Of a DNA stretch of 64,000 bases, positions 29,349 through 39,123 are shown piece after piece (the stretch's first letter is position 1; each line of letters begins with the position of its first letter). The DNA comes from Moesziomyces globuligerus (lineage: Eukaryota; Basidiomycota; Ustilaginomycetes; Ustilaginales; Ustilaginaceae). Location of the stretch: the NCBI GenBank assembly GCA_030849465.1, contig JARVLF010000012.1:248001-312000 (forward strand). Reading direction: 5' to 3'. The notes under the pieces were generated by a model. It was not told the origin of the DNA. It worked only from the letters and a program-made list of their open reading frames with translations, and searched no databases. The translations under genes and the position numbers were made by a program.

Positions 29349-31166
29349 CTACGTGGCGAGTGCGTGGTGGCCTTTGGCGCGCGCCGAGTCTGGGTCGATC
29401 TTGGCGGCGCGGGTGCCGAACTGCATGGCGCGCTTGGGGAGCGTGCTGGCGACTTGGAGGCCGAGGTGGTGTGCGAGGCTACGGAGGAGGAACTTGTCGC
29501 CGCCGCTGCGTGGGGAGGCTAGGGTGGGGAGGTCGAGTTTGGTGGTGGTCGGGATGGAGGTGAGGAAGTCGAGCACGGTGCGGTCGAGGAATGGGTAGCG
29601 GGCCTCGCGCGCGTGCGAGGCGATGATCCGATCATCCCGCCCCAGGTTCCGGCTGGGTAGCCGGTCGAGATCCAGCTGGAGCTCAGCGACCAGCGCCGAG
29701 AGCGAGGAGGTGTAGGCGTGTCGGTGGCGAGAATAGCCCCCGAGCAGTTCGTCTGCTCCTAGGCCCGAGAGCAGCACCCGCGCGGGAGAGGCGTAGGGTG
29801 CGCAGCGCACAACGCCGCGCGCACGAGAGGCAAAGTACAAAGCGGCGGCGATGCTCATGTCCATCACGCTCCGACTCGGCGCCATGAGCGCAGTCACCTC
29901 GTCCCGCTCCTGCGTGTACTCGGCGTAGGGCACATTGATCGCCACAAAGTTCCACCGCCGCCCAGGCGCCAGCGTACACAGCTCCGCATACGACGCTAGA
30001 CCCGTCTCCCGATCCGGAACAGCGTACACATCCTCCCCCCCCTCCTCTTGCTCCACCACCGCTCCAACCGCCTCACCTGCACCGACGACGTCCGGGGTCT
30101 TTGGTTCCGCCGCTGGTCTGCGCTTGGATGGCTTGGATGACTTGCGAGCTTTGGAGCGTTGCTGCTGCGCTCGCAGCGCACGCGCGGCCTGGAGCGCACG
30201 CGGATTCTCAAAGGCCACGTTGAGCAAGTCGATCGGTTGGCCAACGGGGACGAAGCGGTGCGCGAGCAGCGCGAGCGTCGTGCAATCCAGGCCGCCCGAA
30301 AACAGCACGCCCACATGCGCCTCGTCCTCGCGCTGCTCGGTAGCGATCCCCGTCACACGCCGGCGTACGCTCTCGGCCAACACCACGCCAAACGCATCGC
30401 GCACCGCGTCGAAATCCACCTCGCCCTCGTCGGACCGCGCATCCGGACGAAGCTCGCTCAGCACCAGCGGCGCCGTGAAGGCCGACCTCGTCCGCGCCAC
30501 CGGAATCGTCCGCGTCGGGTCTCGCGCAAGATCGAGCGACCAGAGCGAGGCGCAGTCCACTTCGTCCAGCGTCGCTTCCGAGCTGGACGCGAGCAGACCG
30601 GTGCTGGCCACCGAAGCGATCGCGAGCGACTGCGTACAGCGATGCAGGAGCAACGACCGCCGACCGAGCGGATCGCGGCCAAAGAAGAGCCGGTCCTCGC
30701 TCGTATCCAGCAGCGCGAAGGCATACGGTCCCTCGACCTCGGCGAGCGCAGCGCCGAGCGCATCGCCGAGCGCATCCTCACACCCCGCCCGCGCGCAGAG
30801 CAGCGACTCGATGCGGTCGAGCAGCACGCGTGCATCGTTCTCGCCCGCGTCGAGCCGCGCGCGCGCCGACGACGACGGCGACGCTTCGTCGGTCGGGATC
30901 GTGTCAAAGACCTGGCCGTTCCAGGCGAGCAGCAGCCTGGCATCGGCCGAGGCCAGCGGCTGCTGCGTCACGCCCTCGCCGCGCAGGCTGAGCACGCTCG
31001 AGGTGAGCGCCAACGTCCATGGTTGGGCGTCGGCGGCGTGGAAGCGATGGCGATGCGTACGAAGCGAGTCGGGCCCGCGTCGGCTGACGTTGTGCAGCAC
31101 GGATGGCCAGTAGGCATGCGGAGGCTCATGCGAAGAGCGTGTGATGGCAATGGCGATGCCGCACAT
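29349..31166 (-). CDS. Asparagine synthetase domain-containing protein (ASNSD1-like glutamine amidotransferase)
   Basis: A 605-aa class II amidotransferase/asparagine synthetase-like protein. The start at 31166 is set by the catalytic Cys2 (MCGIAIAI), which becomes N-terminal after Met removal. The glutaminase half has the SRRGPDS motif and a LLAWNGQVFD segment. It continues with FFGRDPLGRRSLLL. The synthetase half has the PP-loop LFSGGLDCTTLALLAH, then LLSGLGADELLGGYSRHR and EARYPFLDRTVLDFL. A Lys/Arg-Pro-rich insertion of about 55 residues follows the PP-loop domain start. This layout matches human ASNSD1 and its yeast homologue rather than true Asn synthetase, and the biochemical role of that group is unresolved. 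An in-frame upstream start would bury Cys2 and is rejected. Confidence 0.9.
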   Translation of the reverse strand: MCGIAIAITRSSHEPPHAYWPSVLHNVSRRGPDSLRTHRHRFHAADAQPWTLALTSSVLSLRGEGVTQQPLASADARLLLAWNGQVFDTIPTDEASPSSSARARLDAGENDARVLLDRIESLLCARAGCEDALGDALGAALAEVEGPYAFALLDTSEDRLFFGRDPLGRRSLLLHRCTQSLAIASVASTGLLASSSEATLDEVDCASLWSLDLARDPTRTIPVARTRSAFTAPLVLSELRPDARSDEGEVDFDAVRDAFGVVLAESVRRRVTGIATEQREDEAHVGVLFSGGLDCTTLALLAHRFVPVGQPIDLLNVAFENPRALQAARALRAQQQRSKARKSSKPSKRRPAAEPKTPDVVGAGEAVGAVVEQEEGGEDVYAVPDRETGLASYAELCTLAPGRRWNFVAINVPYAEYTQERDEVTALMAPSRSVMDMSIAAALYFASRARGVVRCAPYASPARVLLSGLGADELLGGYSRHRHAYTSSLSALVAELQLDLDRLPSRNLGRDDRIIASHAREARYPFLDRTVLDFLTSIPTTTKLDLPTLASPRSGGDKFLLRSLAHHLGLQVASTLPKRAMQFGTRAAKIDPDSARAKGHHALAT

Positions 31167-31570
31167 GCCGGCTGCGTGATAGCAGCACGACAAGAAGCAC
31201 GAGGTCAAGAACAGGAACAAGGGTCCAAAAGGCGTTCCGGCGAGTCGGACTTCAGGAGGAGAAATGTGGAATTAAATATTGATTTTCTTTTTCATGCCAG
31301 TGGAAATCCCACAAAACGTGAAATGCGCGCCAGCTGAGCGGCACAAATCCAGCTCGGAATTCCACACACATGTCCATGCAGCTCAGGCTCAGACAACCTC
31401 GGCCTCGACCCGCCTCGACTCGCACAGGCCAGACAGCAGCTTTGCACCAACACCACCACCAACACCAGCACGAGCCTCGCAACCTCGGTCGCCACCACCA
31501 ACAAGGCCACACACACACACACACACCTCGAACATCCGTCTGTATCCCTCGACCGTCTGGGCGACCAAAC
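31167..31570. promoter_or_regulatory. Divergent promoter between the ASNSD1-like gene and the RabGAP
   Basis: 404 bp between two divergent starts, with a short AT-rich patch near 31262-31300 and a CA-repeat at about 31507-31526. The RabGAP frame is open here back to an ATG at 31370, so part may be its leader or an N-terminal extension. Confidence 0.55.
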
Positions 31571-33910
31571 ATGGCGCGCAAGGGCGCCAAGAAGGGTGCG
31601 GCCCCAACGGGCGACCGCTCGTCCAAGACCACATCGTCCCAACCCGAGCCTAGATCCGAACCCGCCTCGCTCGCCGAAGAGCTCTCGACCGCGCAAGACG
31701 AAACAGCACCCGACGGCTACGAGTCCAGCACACATACCGACACGGACGACTTTGAAGACGCCGCCGACGGCTCGCATACCGACGAGCCCCTCCTCGCCAC
31801 GCTCGACATCAAAACGCCCTTAGCGGAGCAGCTCCACAACTTCTCCCTCGACACCGCACAGGCGCCGACGCCCAAAGCCACCGAAGCGTCCTTTCCGGGC
31901 GTGACCGACGCCGATGCGACCGAGGCCGACGCGGCGGAAGAGCAGGTGGTGGCGAGCTCCTCGGCAGCGACGTTTGTCGCCACGCCATCGGACGACAAGA
32001 TGTCCGGCAAAGAGGCGGCTGCGGTGCCGCTCAGCTCGGCCGAGATACGCGACAGCCAATCTGGCTCCGACTCGCTCATTCTCGACGAGGAGAAGGCCAA
32101 GGCGACGCTCGAGGACCGCGTGGACGAGGTGCCGCCGTCGATCGGCGCCACCTCGATGCTCGAGCCGGAGCACACCATCTCGAACCCGTTTGCGTCGCGC
32201 GACGATGCGGCTTCGCTGCCCATCCGCTTCTCGCAGCACGCCGAACCGGCGCCAGCAGCGAATCCGCCCGACACTCCGAGCATGCACTCGAACCACTTTT
32301 CCGTCGTCAGCCTCGGTAGCACCACGGCCTCACCCCCCGTCACGGGCGCCGAGGCGGGCACCTGGACCGCAGCGGCGGGCAAGGACGGGCGGCGCGATAC
32401 CATCACCACCAACGGCGCGCGCAGCAGCATGGCCGAAGCTGCCAAGGGCGAGGCGGGGGCGAGCTACGACTTTCTGCTCGCACGGCTGGATACGCAGACC
32501 AAGCGCATGAGCGGCGATGCGCAGCAGCTGCGCGCCAGCATCGACGGCGCAGTCAAGCTGCGCGAACACTTTGAAAAGCTCCGCGACGAGGGCAAGCGGC
32601 GCTCGCGCACCGAGTCGCACCCCGCCACCGCGGCGACAGACGAGGCGGGCAAGAGGGAGTCGGTGGTTTCGCAGGCGACTGCCTGGGACGGCCCGCCCGT
32701 CGACGAGGTGGGCGACGACGAGATCGACTGGGAGTTCTGGGGCGACGTGATGAGCAACTACCAGTCCGTCGCCCGCAACCATCCGCGTCAGCTCAGCCGC
32801 GCCATCCAGGCGGGCATCCCATCCGCACTGAGGGGCATGATGTGGCAGCTCATGAGCAGCAGCAAGAACGAAGAGATGGAGATCATCTACGCCTACTATC
32901 TCAAGCAGACCAGCACGCACGAAAAGCCCATCCGCCGCGACCTCAACCGCACCTTCCCAGAGCAGGACTACTTCCAGGACGGCAAGGGCGTCGGTCAGGA
33001 GAATCTGTTCAACGTCATCAAAGCCTATTCGCTCTACGATCCCGAGGTGGGCTACTGCCAGGGCATGCAGTTTGTCGTGGGCCCGCTGCTGTTGAACATG
33101 CCGGACGAGGAGGCGTTCAGCACGTTTGTCAGGCTCATGAAGTCGTACGATCTTCGCGGCCACTTTACGCCCAACATGCCGGCGCTGCAGCTGCGCCTCT
33201 TCCAGTTCGACCGCTTGCTCGAGGAGATGGTGCCGCTGCTGCATCGGCATCTGGTGAGGCAGGGGGTCAAGTCGAGCATGTATGCCAGTCAGTGGTTCAT
33301 GACGCTCTTCAGCTACCGGTTTCCGCTCGCGTTTGTCTACCGCGTTCTGGACTCGGTGTTTGCAGAGGGAGTAGAGGCGCTATTCCGCTTTGCCATCGCG
33401 CTGATGAAGAAGAACGAAGACAAGCTGCTCGAACTCGGCTTTGATCAGGCGGTCAACTTTCTCAAGCTCAACCTCTTTGACGCCTACCTCGTGTCCGGCA
33501 CGGGCGAGGGTGGGGACAAGGTGTATCGGACCAACGAATTCGTTCGCGATGCGTTTGAGGTCAAGATCACGCCGTTCATCCTGGACAGCTATGCGGCCGA
33601 GTTTGATGCGCAGGTGCGCGCCACCAATGCGCATCGTCGCGAGGTCGAGGCGCTGAGGCTCGTCAACCGCAACCTCGCCGCCCGCGTCAAGGCGCTCGAG
33701 GACCAGCTCAACAGCGTCAACGCCGAACACGTCCACATGGTCAAGGACGTCGTCATGGCCAAGATCGCAAAGGAGGACATGGCCGAGGAGCTGGTGAGGT
33801 ACAAGATGATGTATGCCGAGGCCGTGCTTGCCGCCGATCAGCAGAGTCCCAACAACCGCAGCAGCGCACACGCAAACGGCCACCAGAGACTCTCGGATCA
33901 CTCGTCGTAG
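31571..33910 (+). CDS. TBC-domain Rab GTPase-activating protein (Gyp5/EVI5 type)
   Basis: A 779-aa RabGAP. The N-terminal ~400 residues are acidic and Ser/Thr/Glu-rich, with a short conserved stretch before the catalytic part (VDEVGDDEIDWEFWGDVMSNYQSV). The TBC domain spans about 415-640 and carries both catalytic fingers: Arg460 in IRRDLNRTFP (IxxDxxR) and Gln497 in GYCQGMQF (YxQ). A C-terminal coiled coil (RREVEALRLVNRNLAARVKALEDQLN) follows. This order matches yeast Gyp5/Gyl1 and animal EVI5, which act on Ypt1/Rab1 or Rab11-type GTPases at the Golgi and sites of polarised secretion. I start at the ATG at 31571; an ATG at 31370 would add 67 His/Gln/Arg-rich residues encoded by CA-repeats, and I judge that to be leader. 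Confidence 0.9.
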   Translation: MARKGAKKGAAPTGDRSSKTTSSQPEPRSEPASLAEELSTAQDETAPDGYESSTHTDTDDFEDAADGSHTDEPLLATLDIKTPLAEQLHNFSLDTAQAPTPKATEASFPGVTDADATEADAAEEQVVASSSAATFVATPSDDKMSGKEAAAVPLSSAEIRDSQSGSDSLILDEEKAKATLEDRVDEVPPSIGATSMLEPEHTISNPFASRDDAASLPIRFSQHAEPAPAANPPDTPSMHSNHFSVVSLGSTTASPPVTGAEAGTWTAAAGKDGRRDTITTNGARSSMAEAAKGEAGASYDFLLARLDTQTKRMSGDAQQLRASIDGAVKLREHFEKLRDEGKRRSRTESHPATAATDEAGKRESVVSQATAWDGPPVDEVGDDEIDWEFWGDVMSNYQSVARNHPRQLSRAIQAGIPSALRGMMWQLMSSSKNEEMEIIYAYYLKQTSTHEKPIRRDLNRTFPEQDYFQDGKGVGQENLFNVIKAYSLYDPEVGYCQGMQFVVGPLLLNMPDEEAFSTFVRLMKSYDLRGHFTPNMPALQLRLFQFDRLLEEMVPLLHRHLVRQGVKSSMYASQWFMTLFSYRFPLAFVYRVLDSVFAEGVEALFRFAIALMKKNEDKLLELGFDQAVNFLKLNLFDAYLVSGTGEGGDKVYRTNEFVRDAFEVKITPFILDSYAAEFDAQVRATNAHRREVEALRLVNRNLAARVKALEDQLNSVNAEHVHMVKDVVMAKIAKEDMAEELVRYKMMYAEAVLAADQQSPNNRSSAHANGHQRLSDHSS

Positions 33911-34590
33911 CACTTGAACAAAGTCCAACTCCCATGACACAGCCCAAGCGTGTGTGCGTGAGCAAAGACGAGGCATCGTCCGCACCTGAGACCTTCGGTG
34001 AGGCAGGCGACGAGTTAGCTGTCCCATCGAGATTCGGCAGCTTGCCGCGCTGCTGAAAGCAGAAGGAGGCGGTCGCCTCGACATATAGCAGGGAAGCTCC
34101 TCGCATACGGGGCTGCGCTCGCTCAAGACGCGTCCGGGTGTATATGCCAAAGCTCCAGATGCTCGCCGACGCCTACTAGGTGCTCTCGAGGAGGGAGCTG
34201 CCGAGCTGCATGATGCGGGTGTGCGCCACGTCGAGGTCGGTGAGCTTGTCGCGCTCCGAGCGGATGACCTTGAGGATCCACTTTGCCAGCGGCTCGAAGC
34301 CCGCCTCGACGAACGTCACCGCCCACTCCTCGAGCACGACGGCCGCATCTGGCGTCCAGCCCGACTTGAGTTTCGGGGCCGCGCGCTCCTGGGCGTCTTT
34401 GCGGCGCGCGTTGGGTCCGCACCGAGCCTGGTCTCAGGAGATCGTAGCTCGCCGCAACGACCGAAAGCACACAGCCATCCTGTCTCCTAGAGTCACAGCC
34501 TCAAACCTTGGTTGCACACAGCTTTGGAGTTGAAACGAAATCATCGCCCGAACCTAGCATACAGCACGAAACCAGATCCCGAAGCTCGCA
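33911..34590. other. Convergent intergenic region between the RabGAP and TOP2
   Basis: Both flanking genes end here. Apart from the coding remnant at 34176-34433, I see only 3' flank sequence. Confidence 0.6.
34176..34433 (-). pseudogene. Orphan coding remnant or terminal exon, ~85 codons, no ATG
   Basis: On the minus strand a frame opens directly after an in-frame TGA (34436-34434) and runs 85 codons to a TAG at 34178-34176. Its codon use is strongly C/G-ending, like the real genes here, and the product looks like a folded protein end: [34 protein letters not shown], then [20 protein letters not shown]. The same frame upstream of the TGA reaches an ATG at about 34480. A weak acceptor (GACCAG) sits at the start. 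There is no room for a full gene before the TOP2 stop at 34591. It could be the relic of a deleted gene, a terminal exon of an unusual transcript, or a small gene broken by one stop. I do not recognise the family. Confidence 0.45.
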
Positions 34591-37500
34591 TCACTCGTCG
34601 TCATCCGAGTCGTCAATCTTGTAGCTCCTCTTGGCCGACGCAGTGCGCGCTGTGCGTCCCGCCGCACGCGCCTTCGGAGCCGGACCGGGGCTGTCAATGG
34701 TAAACGAGTCCTCCGTGTCGGACGCGGCGGCCGGCGCAGCCTTCTTGCGCCCGAGTCCCGCTGCCGCCTTCTTTGTCGCTGCGGGCTTGGCGACCGCAGC
34801 CTTCTTGGCCTTGGGTGCCGGGATCAGCTCCTCATCCGAGTCCGACAGCGAGAACGACCTCGGCGCCTCCTTGGCCTTGCTCGTCGTCGCCTTCTTGGCC
34901 GCCGCGCCCGTCTTGCGGAACAGCGGCGCGAGGTTGGTCTCGCCGCCGCCCTCAGTGTCCGACGCGTCGGCGCCGTTGGTCACTGCGGGCGTCGTCGCAC
35001 GCGAGGCCGTGGCAGATCGCGAGGCGGAGCCATTGGCACGCGGCTTCTTGGCCGCCGTCGCCGCGCTGGCGCTCTTGGTGGTGCCGAGCAGAAGTGCCAT
35101 ATCGTCGTCATCGAGCGCGTCGGCGGCGGCACGCTTGCGAGCCGGGCTCGCACGGGCCGTGGTGGTGGTGGTGGTCTTCTTCTTGGCGACCGCAACGGAC
35201 GGCTTGAAGTCGTCCTCCGAGTCTTCGCCGTCGAAGCCGTCCATCGCATCGTCGTCCTCCTCGCCGTCCGAGTTGAGCGGCTTCTTGAGCACACGGCGCG
35301 CCGCGCCTCCCTTGGCCGCCGGCTTCTTGACCTGCTTGCCCTTCTTGACCTTGAACGAGACGTCCTTGAGACGGCGCTCGTCCTCGGCCAGCATCTCGTC
35401 CCAGTACTCGAGGAACCTGGTCAGGTCCTCGTCCCACAGGTTCTGCGGCGTGCGCCCGATGAGCACCTTGAGCTCCTCCTCCTTGGTGTCACGCTCGCGC
35501 AGCAGCTTGTCCACCTTCTCCTTGGTGAGGTTGTAGATGGCCATGTTGAGCAGGTAGTCGTAGTCCGAGTCCGATGAGATGTCGTTGTCGTCGACGGGCT
35601 CGGCGTCCTCGAGCTCGGCGGCCACCGCCGCCTTGCCCTGCTTGGGGAAGGGTCGGAAGTCTTTTTCGCGCAGCTCGGCGACAATGTCGGCGCGCTTGCG
35701 GTTCGAGACGACGAGCTGGCGCGTGATGATCATCTGCACAAAGCGCGCCTGGTTCGACAGACGGTCGTACATGAGCTTGAGCTGATCGACTAAGTGCTCC
35801 TTGCGCTTCTGGTAGTACGAGAGACGCAGCAGGTAGAAGTCCTCGAGGATCTCCTCGGGCGACGTGTACTTCTTGATCTTGCCGTCCTGGTCGAACAGCA
35901 CCATGTTGGTCGCTGAGATCTGGTTCGACGTCTTGAAGAAGGCCTCGACGCCCTTTTCAGCGATCTCGGCCTGGCCCTTGGCCGTGAGCTCGACGATAAA
36001 GTGCACGGTCGACTCGGTGTGGTACTCCTTGTAGTCCTTGATCGTGGCCGGCGCCTTTTCGGTGGAGAGGATGCGCTCCTCGAGGCTCTCCTTGTACGTC
36101 GAGGTCCACGTGCGGATGGGCAGCTCGGTGATCTCGTACGTCTTCTCGTCGATCTGGGATACGCGACCAGTGATCTTGTAGCGGCCGGGCCCGAACTCGT
36201 CAATGTCGCCCGTGAAACCGCGGTACCAGGGCTTCATGGGGACCACCTCCTCGCCAGCCATGCGGCGTCGCAGGTTGTCCACAATGTCGTGCGGGTTGTA
36301 GTTGGGCACAAACGTCGACCAACCGGTACCGATACCTTCGGCACCGTTCATGAGCACCTGCGGCACGACAGGCACGTACCACTCGGGCTCGATGCTCTGA
36401 CCGTCGTCGTCGAGGTAGTTGAGCAGCGCGTCGTCGGCCTGCGGGAAGAGAGCGCGGGTGATCTTGGGCAGAGCGGTGAAGATGTACCTGGCCGAGGCGG
36501 CATCCTTACCACCGAGCAATCGGGTACCGAATTGACCCCTTGGCTCGAGCAAGTTGACGTTGTTGCTGCCGACAAAGTTCTGGGCGAGACCGACGATGGT
36601 CATGGTGAGCGACTGCTCGCCGTGATGGTAGGCCGTGGTGCCGGAAACGTGACCAACGAGCTGGGCGACCTTGATTTCTCCCTCGCCCTTGCGGTTGAAG
36701 GTGCCAAAGATGACCTTGCGCTGACCGGGCTTGAGACCGTCGACGGCGGAAGGGATGGAACGCATGTTGTCGGCCATCGAGAAGAGGATGAGCTCCTTGT
36801 TGATAAAGTCGGCGTAGGGGATGCGGTCGATGTTGTGGTCGAGGAAAGTGCCTGGGCGGAACTGGCGCAGCCATTCCTTGCGGTCGTCGGCCTTCTTCTT
36901 GTTAAAGGCGAGGTCGATGAGATCGCGATCGCCGTCCTTGGTGGTGTCGAAGGGAAGCATGTGCTTCTCCATGGCACGGAAGTACTTTTTGGCGTCCTGC
37001 GAGTCCGAGGTACCGAGACCCTTGTAGTACTTGATGCGCCAGCCCTTGCCGTTGTTGTTCTGCTCCTTCCAGGTCATGTACTCGGGGATGGTGAAGAAGG
37101 AGAGCTCCTGCTTGCCCTTTGTGCACTTGACGATGGGGGTGATGAACTCGACGAGGAAGCCGGGGATCTTGAGGAGCGAGGGGTAGAAGTGGTCGAGGAA
37201 GTTGATGATGAGACCCTTGATGTGGGAACCGTCGTGATCCTGATCGGTCATGATCATGATGCTGCCGTAGCGCAAGCTGTTGACGTCGAGGTACTGCTTG
37301 CCGTGCTGGAGACCGAGGATCTCCTTGATGGCCTTGATCTCGGCGTTCTTCATGATCTGGTCGTGCGAGGCCTCACGGACGTTGAGGAGCTTACCACGGA
37401 GCGGGAAGACACCATAGTTGTCGCGGCCGACCTCGACCAGACCGGCGACGGCGAGCGCCTTGGCCGAGTCACCTTCGGTGAGGATGAGGGTGCAGTCGCG

Positions 37501-39123
37501 GGCCTTTCTGCCGCCGGCGTTGTTGGCGTCCTCGAGCTTGGGGATGTTGGTGATCCTGGTGCGCTTGTGACCGTCGGTCTTCTTGAGCGCCTGGTCCTGC
37601 TTGTAGCGTGCGAAGCTGACAATGTTGTCGACGACGCCCGACTTGATGACCTTGCGGGCGAACTCGTCGGTGAGCGTCCACTTGCTGCCGAAGGCGCTCT
37701 GCTTGAGCGTGAGCGTCTCCTTGGTCTGGCCGTCGAAGGTGGGGTTGACGATCTGACAGTTGACAAAGACCCAGAGCTGCTGACGCACCTGGTTGGGCAG
37801 CACCTTGCCCGTCTTCTTGTCCTTCTTGACGTGCTCGATGAGGCGCGAGATGACCTGGTCTGCGACGTGGTCGACGTGCTTACCACCCTTGATGGTGGCG
37901 ATGTTGTTGACGAACGAGACCTGGCGGAACTCGCCGTCGGAGACGGCGAAGGCGACCTCCCAGGTGCGACCCTTGTCGACGATGGACTCGTAGATGATTG
38001 CCGGTTTTGCGCCTGCGCCGACGGGCATGTCTGCCGCGGCGGGGTCGGCGTCGTTGGCCTTGCCGCCGAGCTCGTTGATGGCGGTGACGTACATTTCGAC
38101 GTACTGCTTGAAGTTCTTGATCTTGAGGAGCTCGCCGTTGAGCGTGACCTTGATGCCCTTGACGGTGCCGGCCATGTCGTAGACGCGCTTGAGCATGAGA
38201 GCCTCCATGTGGTCGTCGATGGCGTCCATGCCAAAGAGGGCGAGGTCGGGCTTGAAGGAGATGCTGGTGTACTCCTCCTGGCGCTTGTGAGCGGTGATCT
38301 TGGGCTTGCCCTTGTCGTGCATGTTCCTGGAGAAGGTCTGCTTGTACTTGCACTGGTTCTTGGAGTCTGCGGTCTCGACGGTGAACTCGGTGGAATAGAT
38401 GTTGGCGAGCTTGGCGCCGTAACCGTTTCTACCGCCGGTGACCTTGGCCTCGTTGTCGTCGTAATTGGACGAGGTGAGGAGGTGGCCAAAGATGAGTTCG
38501 GGGATGTAGACGCGCTCCTTGTCGTGCATCTCGACGGGGATACCGTGACCGTTGTTCCAGACCATGATGGAACCCTCTTCGCGGTTGATGTCGACCTTGA
38601 GGTGGGTCATGCCGGGGTCGCGCGCCTTGTTGTCTGCGGCGTTGACGAGGATCTCGTCGAAGATCTTGTAGAAACCGGGGACGTAGGTGGTCTCGCGGTA
38701 GGCCATCTGCTGCTTGGCCTTGTCGTAGACCCAGAGCTTCTCGGTGTGCTTCTCGACGCTGCCGATGTAGGTGTCGGGACGCTTGAGGATATGCTCGAGC
38801 TGGGAGAGCTTCTGGTACGTCTCGGAAGCGCTCTTGGAGGTGGCCGACTTGGTGGGGGGAGGGGGTTGGAAGGAGACGTCTGCCTCGCTGTCCATCATGC
38901 TGACGTCCGGGTCGCTGTCTGCGCCGTTGCTGTTGCGCTTTGCCAGCGGCTGTTTCTTGGGCTTGGCGGAGCCGTTGGGCTTGGATGCGCCTGCCTTTGC
39001 GGTGGCAGCTTTGGGCTTTGCGGCTGCAGTCTTGGCCTTGGCCGTGGAGGTGGAGGCCTTCTTTGTGGGAGCGGGGATCATGAAGCTCTCGGAGCCATCT
39101 GACATGTAGTCGGACTCGCTCAT
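34591..39123 (-). CDS. TOP2: DNA topoisomerase II
   Basis: A complete 1510-aa eukaryotic type IIA topoisomerase that passes one duplex through another to decatenate and relax chromosomes. The ~90-residue N-terminal tail is Lys/Ala/Ser-rich. The GHKL ATPase has EILVNAADN (Asn about 161), WNNGHGIPVE and GGRNGYGAKLAN; the transducer follows. The TOPRIM domain has LTEGDSAKALAVAGL (Glu about 550) and DQDHDGSHIKG (about 625-635). The winged-helix domain has PRGQFGTR and the DNA-linking tyrosine in ASARYIFTAL (about Tyr880). A coiled-coil gate follows, then an acidic/basic tail with SDSDEE- and DSDDDE-type patches typical of CK2 and nuclear-localisation regions. Length and order are normal. The gene is intronless; its codon bias yields a spurious 1033-codon antisense frame. 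Confidence 0.98.
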   Translation of the reverse strand: MSESDYMSDGSESFMIPAPTKKASTSTAKAKTAAAKPKAATAKAGASKPNGSAKPKKQPLAKRNSNGADSDPDVSMMDSEADVSFQPPPPTKSATSKSASETYQKLSQLEHILKRPDTYIGSVEKHTEKLWVYDKAKQQMAYRETTYVPGFYKIFDEILVNAADNKARDPGMTHLKVDINREEGSIMVWNNGHGIPVEMHDKERVYIPELIFGHLLTSSNYDDNEAKVTGGRNGYGAKLANIYSTEFTVETADSKNQCKYKQTFSRNMHDKGKPKITAHKRQEEYTSISFKPDLALFGMDAIDDHMEALMLKRVYDMAGTVKGIKVTLNGELLKIKNFKQYVEMYVTAINELGGKANDADPAAADMPVGAGAKPAIIYESIVDKGRTWEVAFAVSDGEFRQVSFVNNIATIKGGKHVDHVADQVISRLIEHVKKDKKTGKVLPNQVRQQLWVFVNCQIVNPTFDGQTKETLTLKQSAFGSKWTLTDEFARKVIKSGVVDNIVSFARYKQDQALKKTDGHKRTRITNIPKLEDANNAGGRKARDCTLILTEGDSAKALAVAGLVEVGRDNYGVFPLRGKLLNVREASHDQIMKNAEIKAIKEILGLQHGKQYLDVNSLRYGSIMIMTDQDHDGSHIKGLIINFLDHFYPSLLKIPGFLVEFITPIVKCTKGKQELSFFTIPEYMTWKEQNNNGKGWRIKYYKGLGTSDSQDAKKYFRAMEKHMLPFDTTKDGDRDLIDLAFNKKKADDRKEWLRQFRPGTFLDHNIDRIPYADFINKELILFSMADNMRSIPSAVDGLKPGQRKVIFGTFNRKGEGEIKVAQLVGHVSGTTAYHHGEQSLTMTIVGLAQNFVGSNNVNLLEPRGQFGTRLLGGKDAASARYIFTALPKITRALFPQADDALLNYLDDDGQSIEPEWYVPVVPQVLMNGAEGIGTGWSTFVPNYNPHDIVDNLRRRMAGEEVVPMKPWYRGFTGDIDEFGPGRYKITGRVSQIDEKTYEITELPIRTWTSTYKESLEERILSTEKAPATIKDYKEYHTESTVHFIVELTAKGQAEIAEKGVEAFFKTSNQISATNMVLFDQDGKIKKYTSPEEILEDFYLLRLSYYQKRKEHLVDQLKLMYDRLSNQARFVQMIITRQLVVSNRKRADIVAELREKDFRPFPKQGKAAVAAELEDAEPVDDNDISSDSDYDYLLNMAIYNLTKEKVDKLLRERDTKEEELKVLIGRTPQNLWDEDLTRFLEYWDEMLAEDERRLKDVSFKVKKGKQVKKPAAKGGAARRVLKKPLNSDGEEDDDAMDGFDGEDSEDDFKPSVAVAKKKTTTTTTARASPARKRAAADALDDDDMALLLGTTKSASAATAAKKPRANGSASRSATASRATTPAVTNGADASDTEGGGETNLAPLFRKTGAAAKKATTSKAKEAPRSFSLSDSDEELIPAPKAKKAAVAKPAATKKAAAGLGRKKAAPAAASDTEDSFTIDSPGPAPKARAAGRTARTASAKRSYKIDDSDDDE

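Noticed and set aside
31370..31570. 67-residue His/Gln-rich N-terminal extension of the RabGAP
   Set aside because: Encoded by CAC/CAA and CA-repeats typical of leaders in this window; the ATG at 31571 starts normal coding sequence. Not fully excluded.
36001..39102. 1033-codon open frame antisense to TOP2
   Set aside because: Same cause: complement of strongly biased codons gives a Val/Leu/Asp/Gly-rich frame without stops. TOP2 on the other strand is complete and motif-rich.
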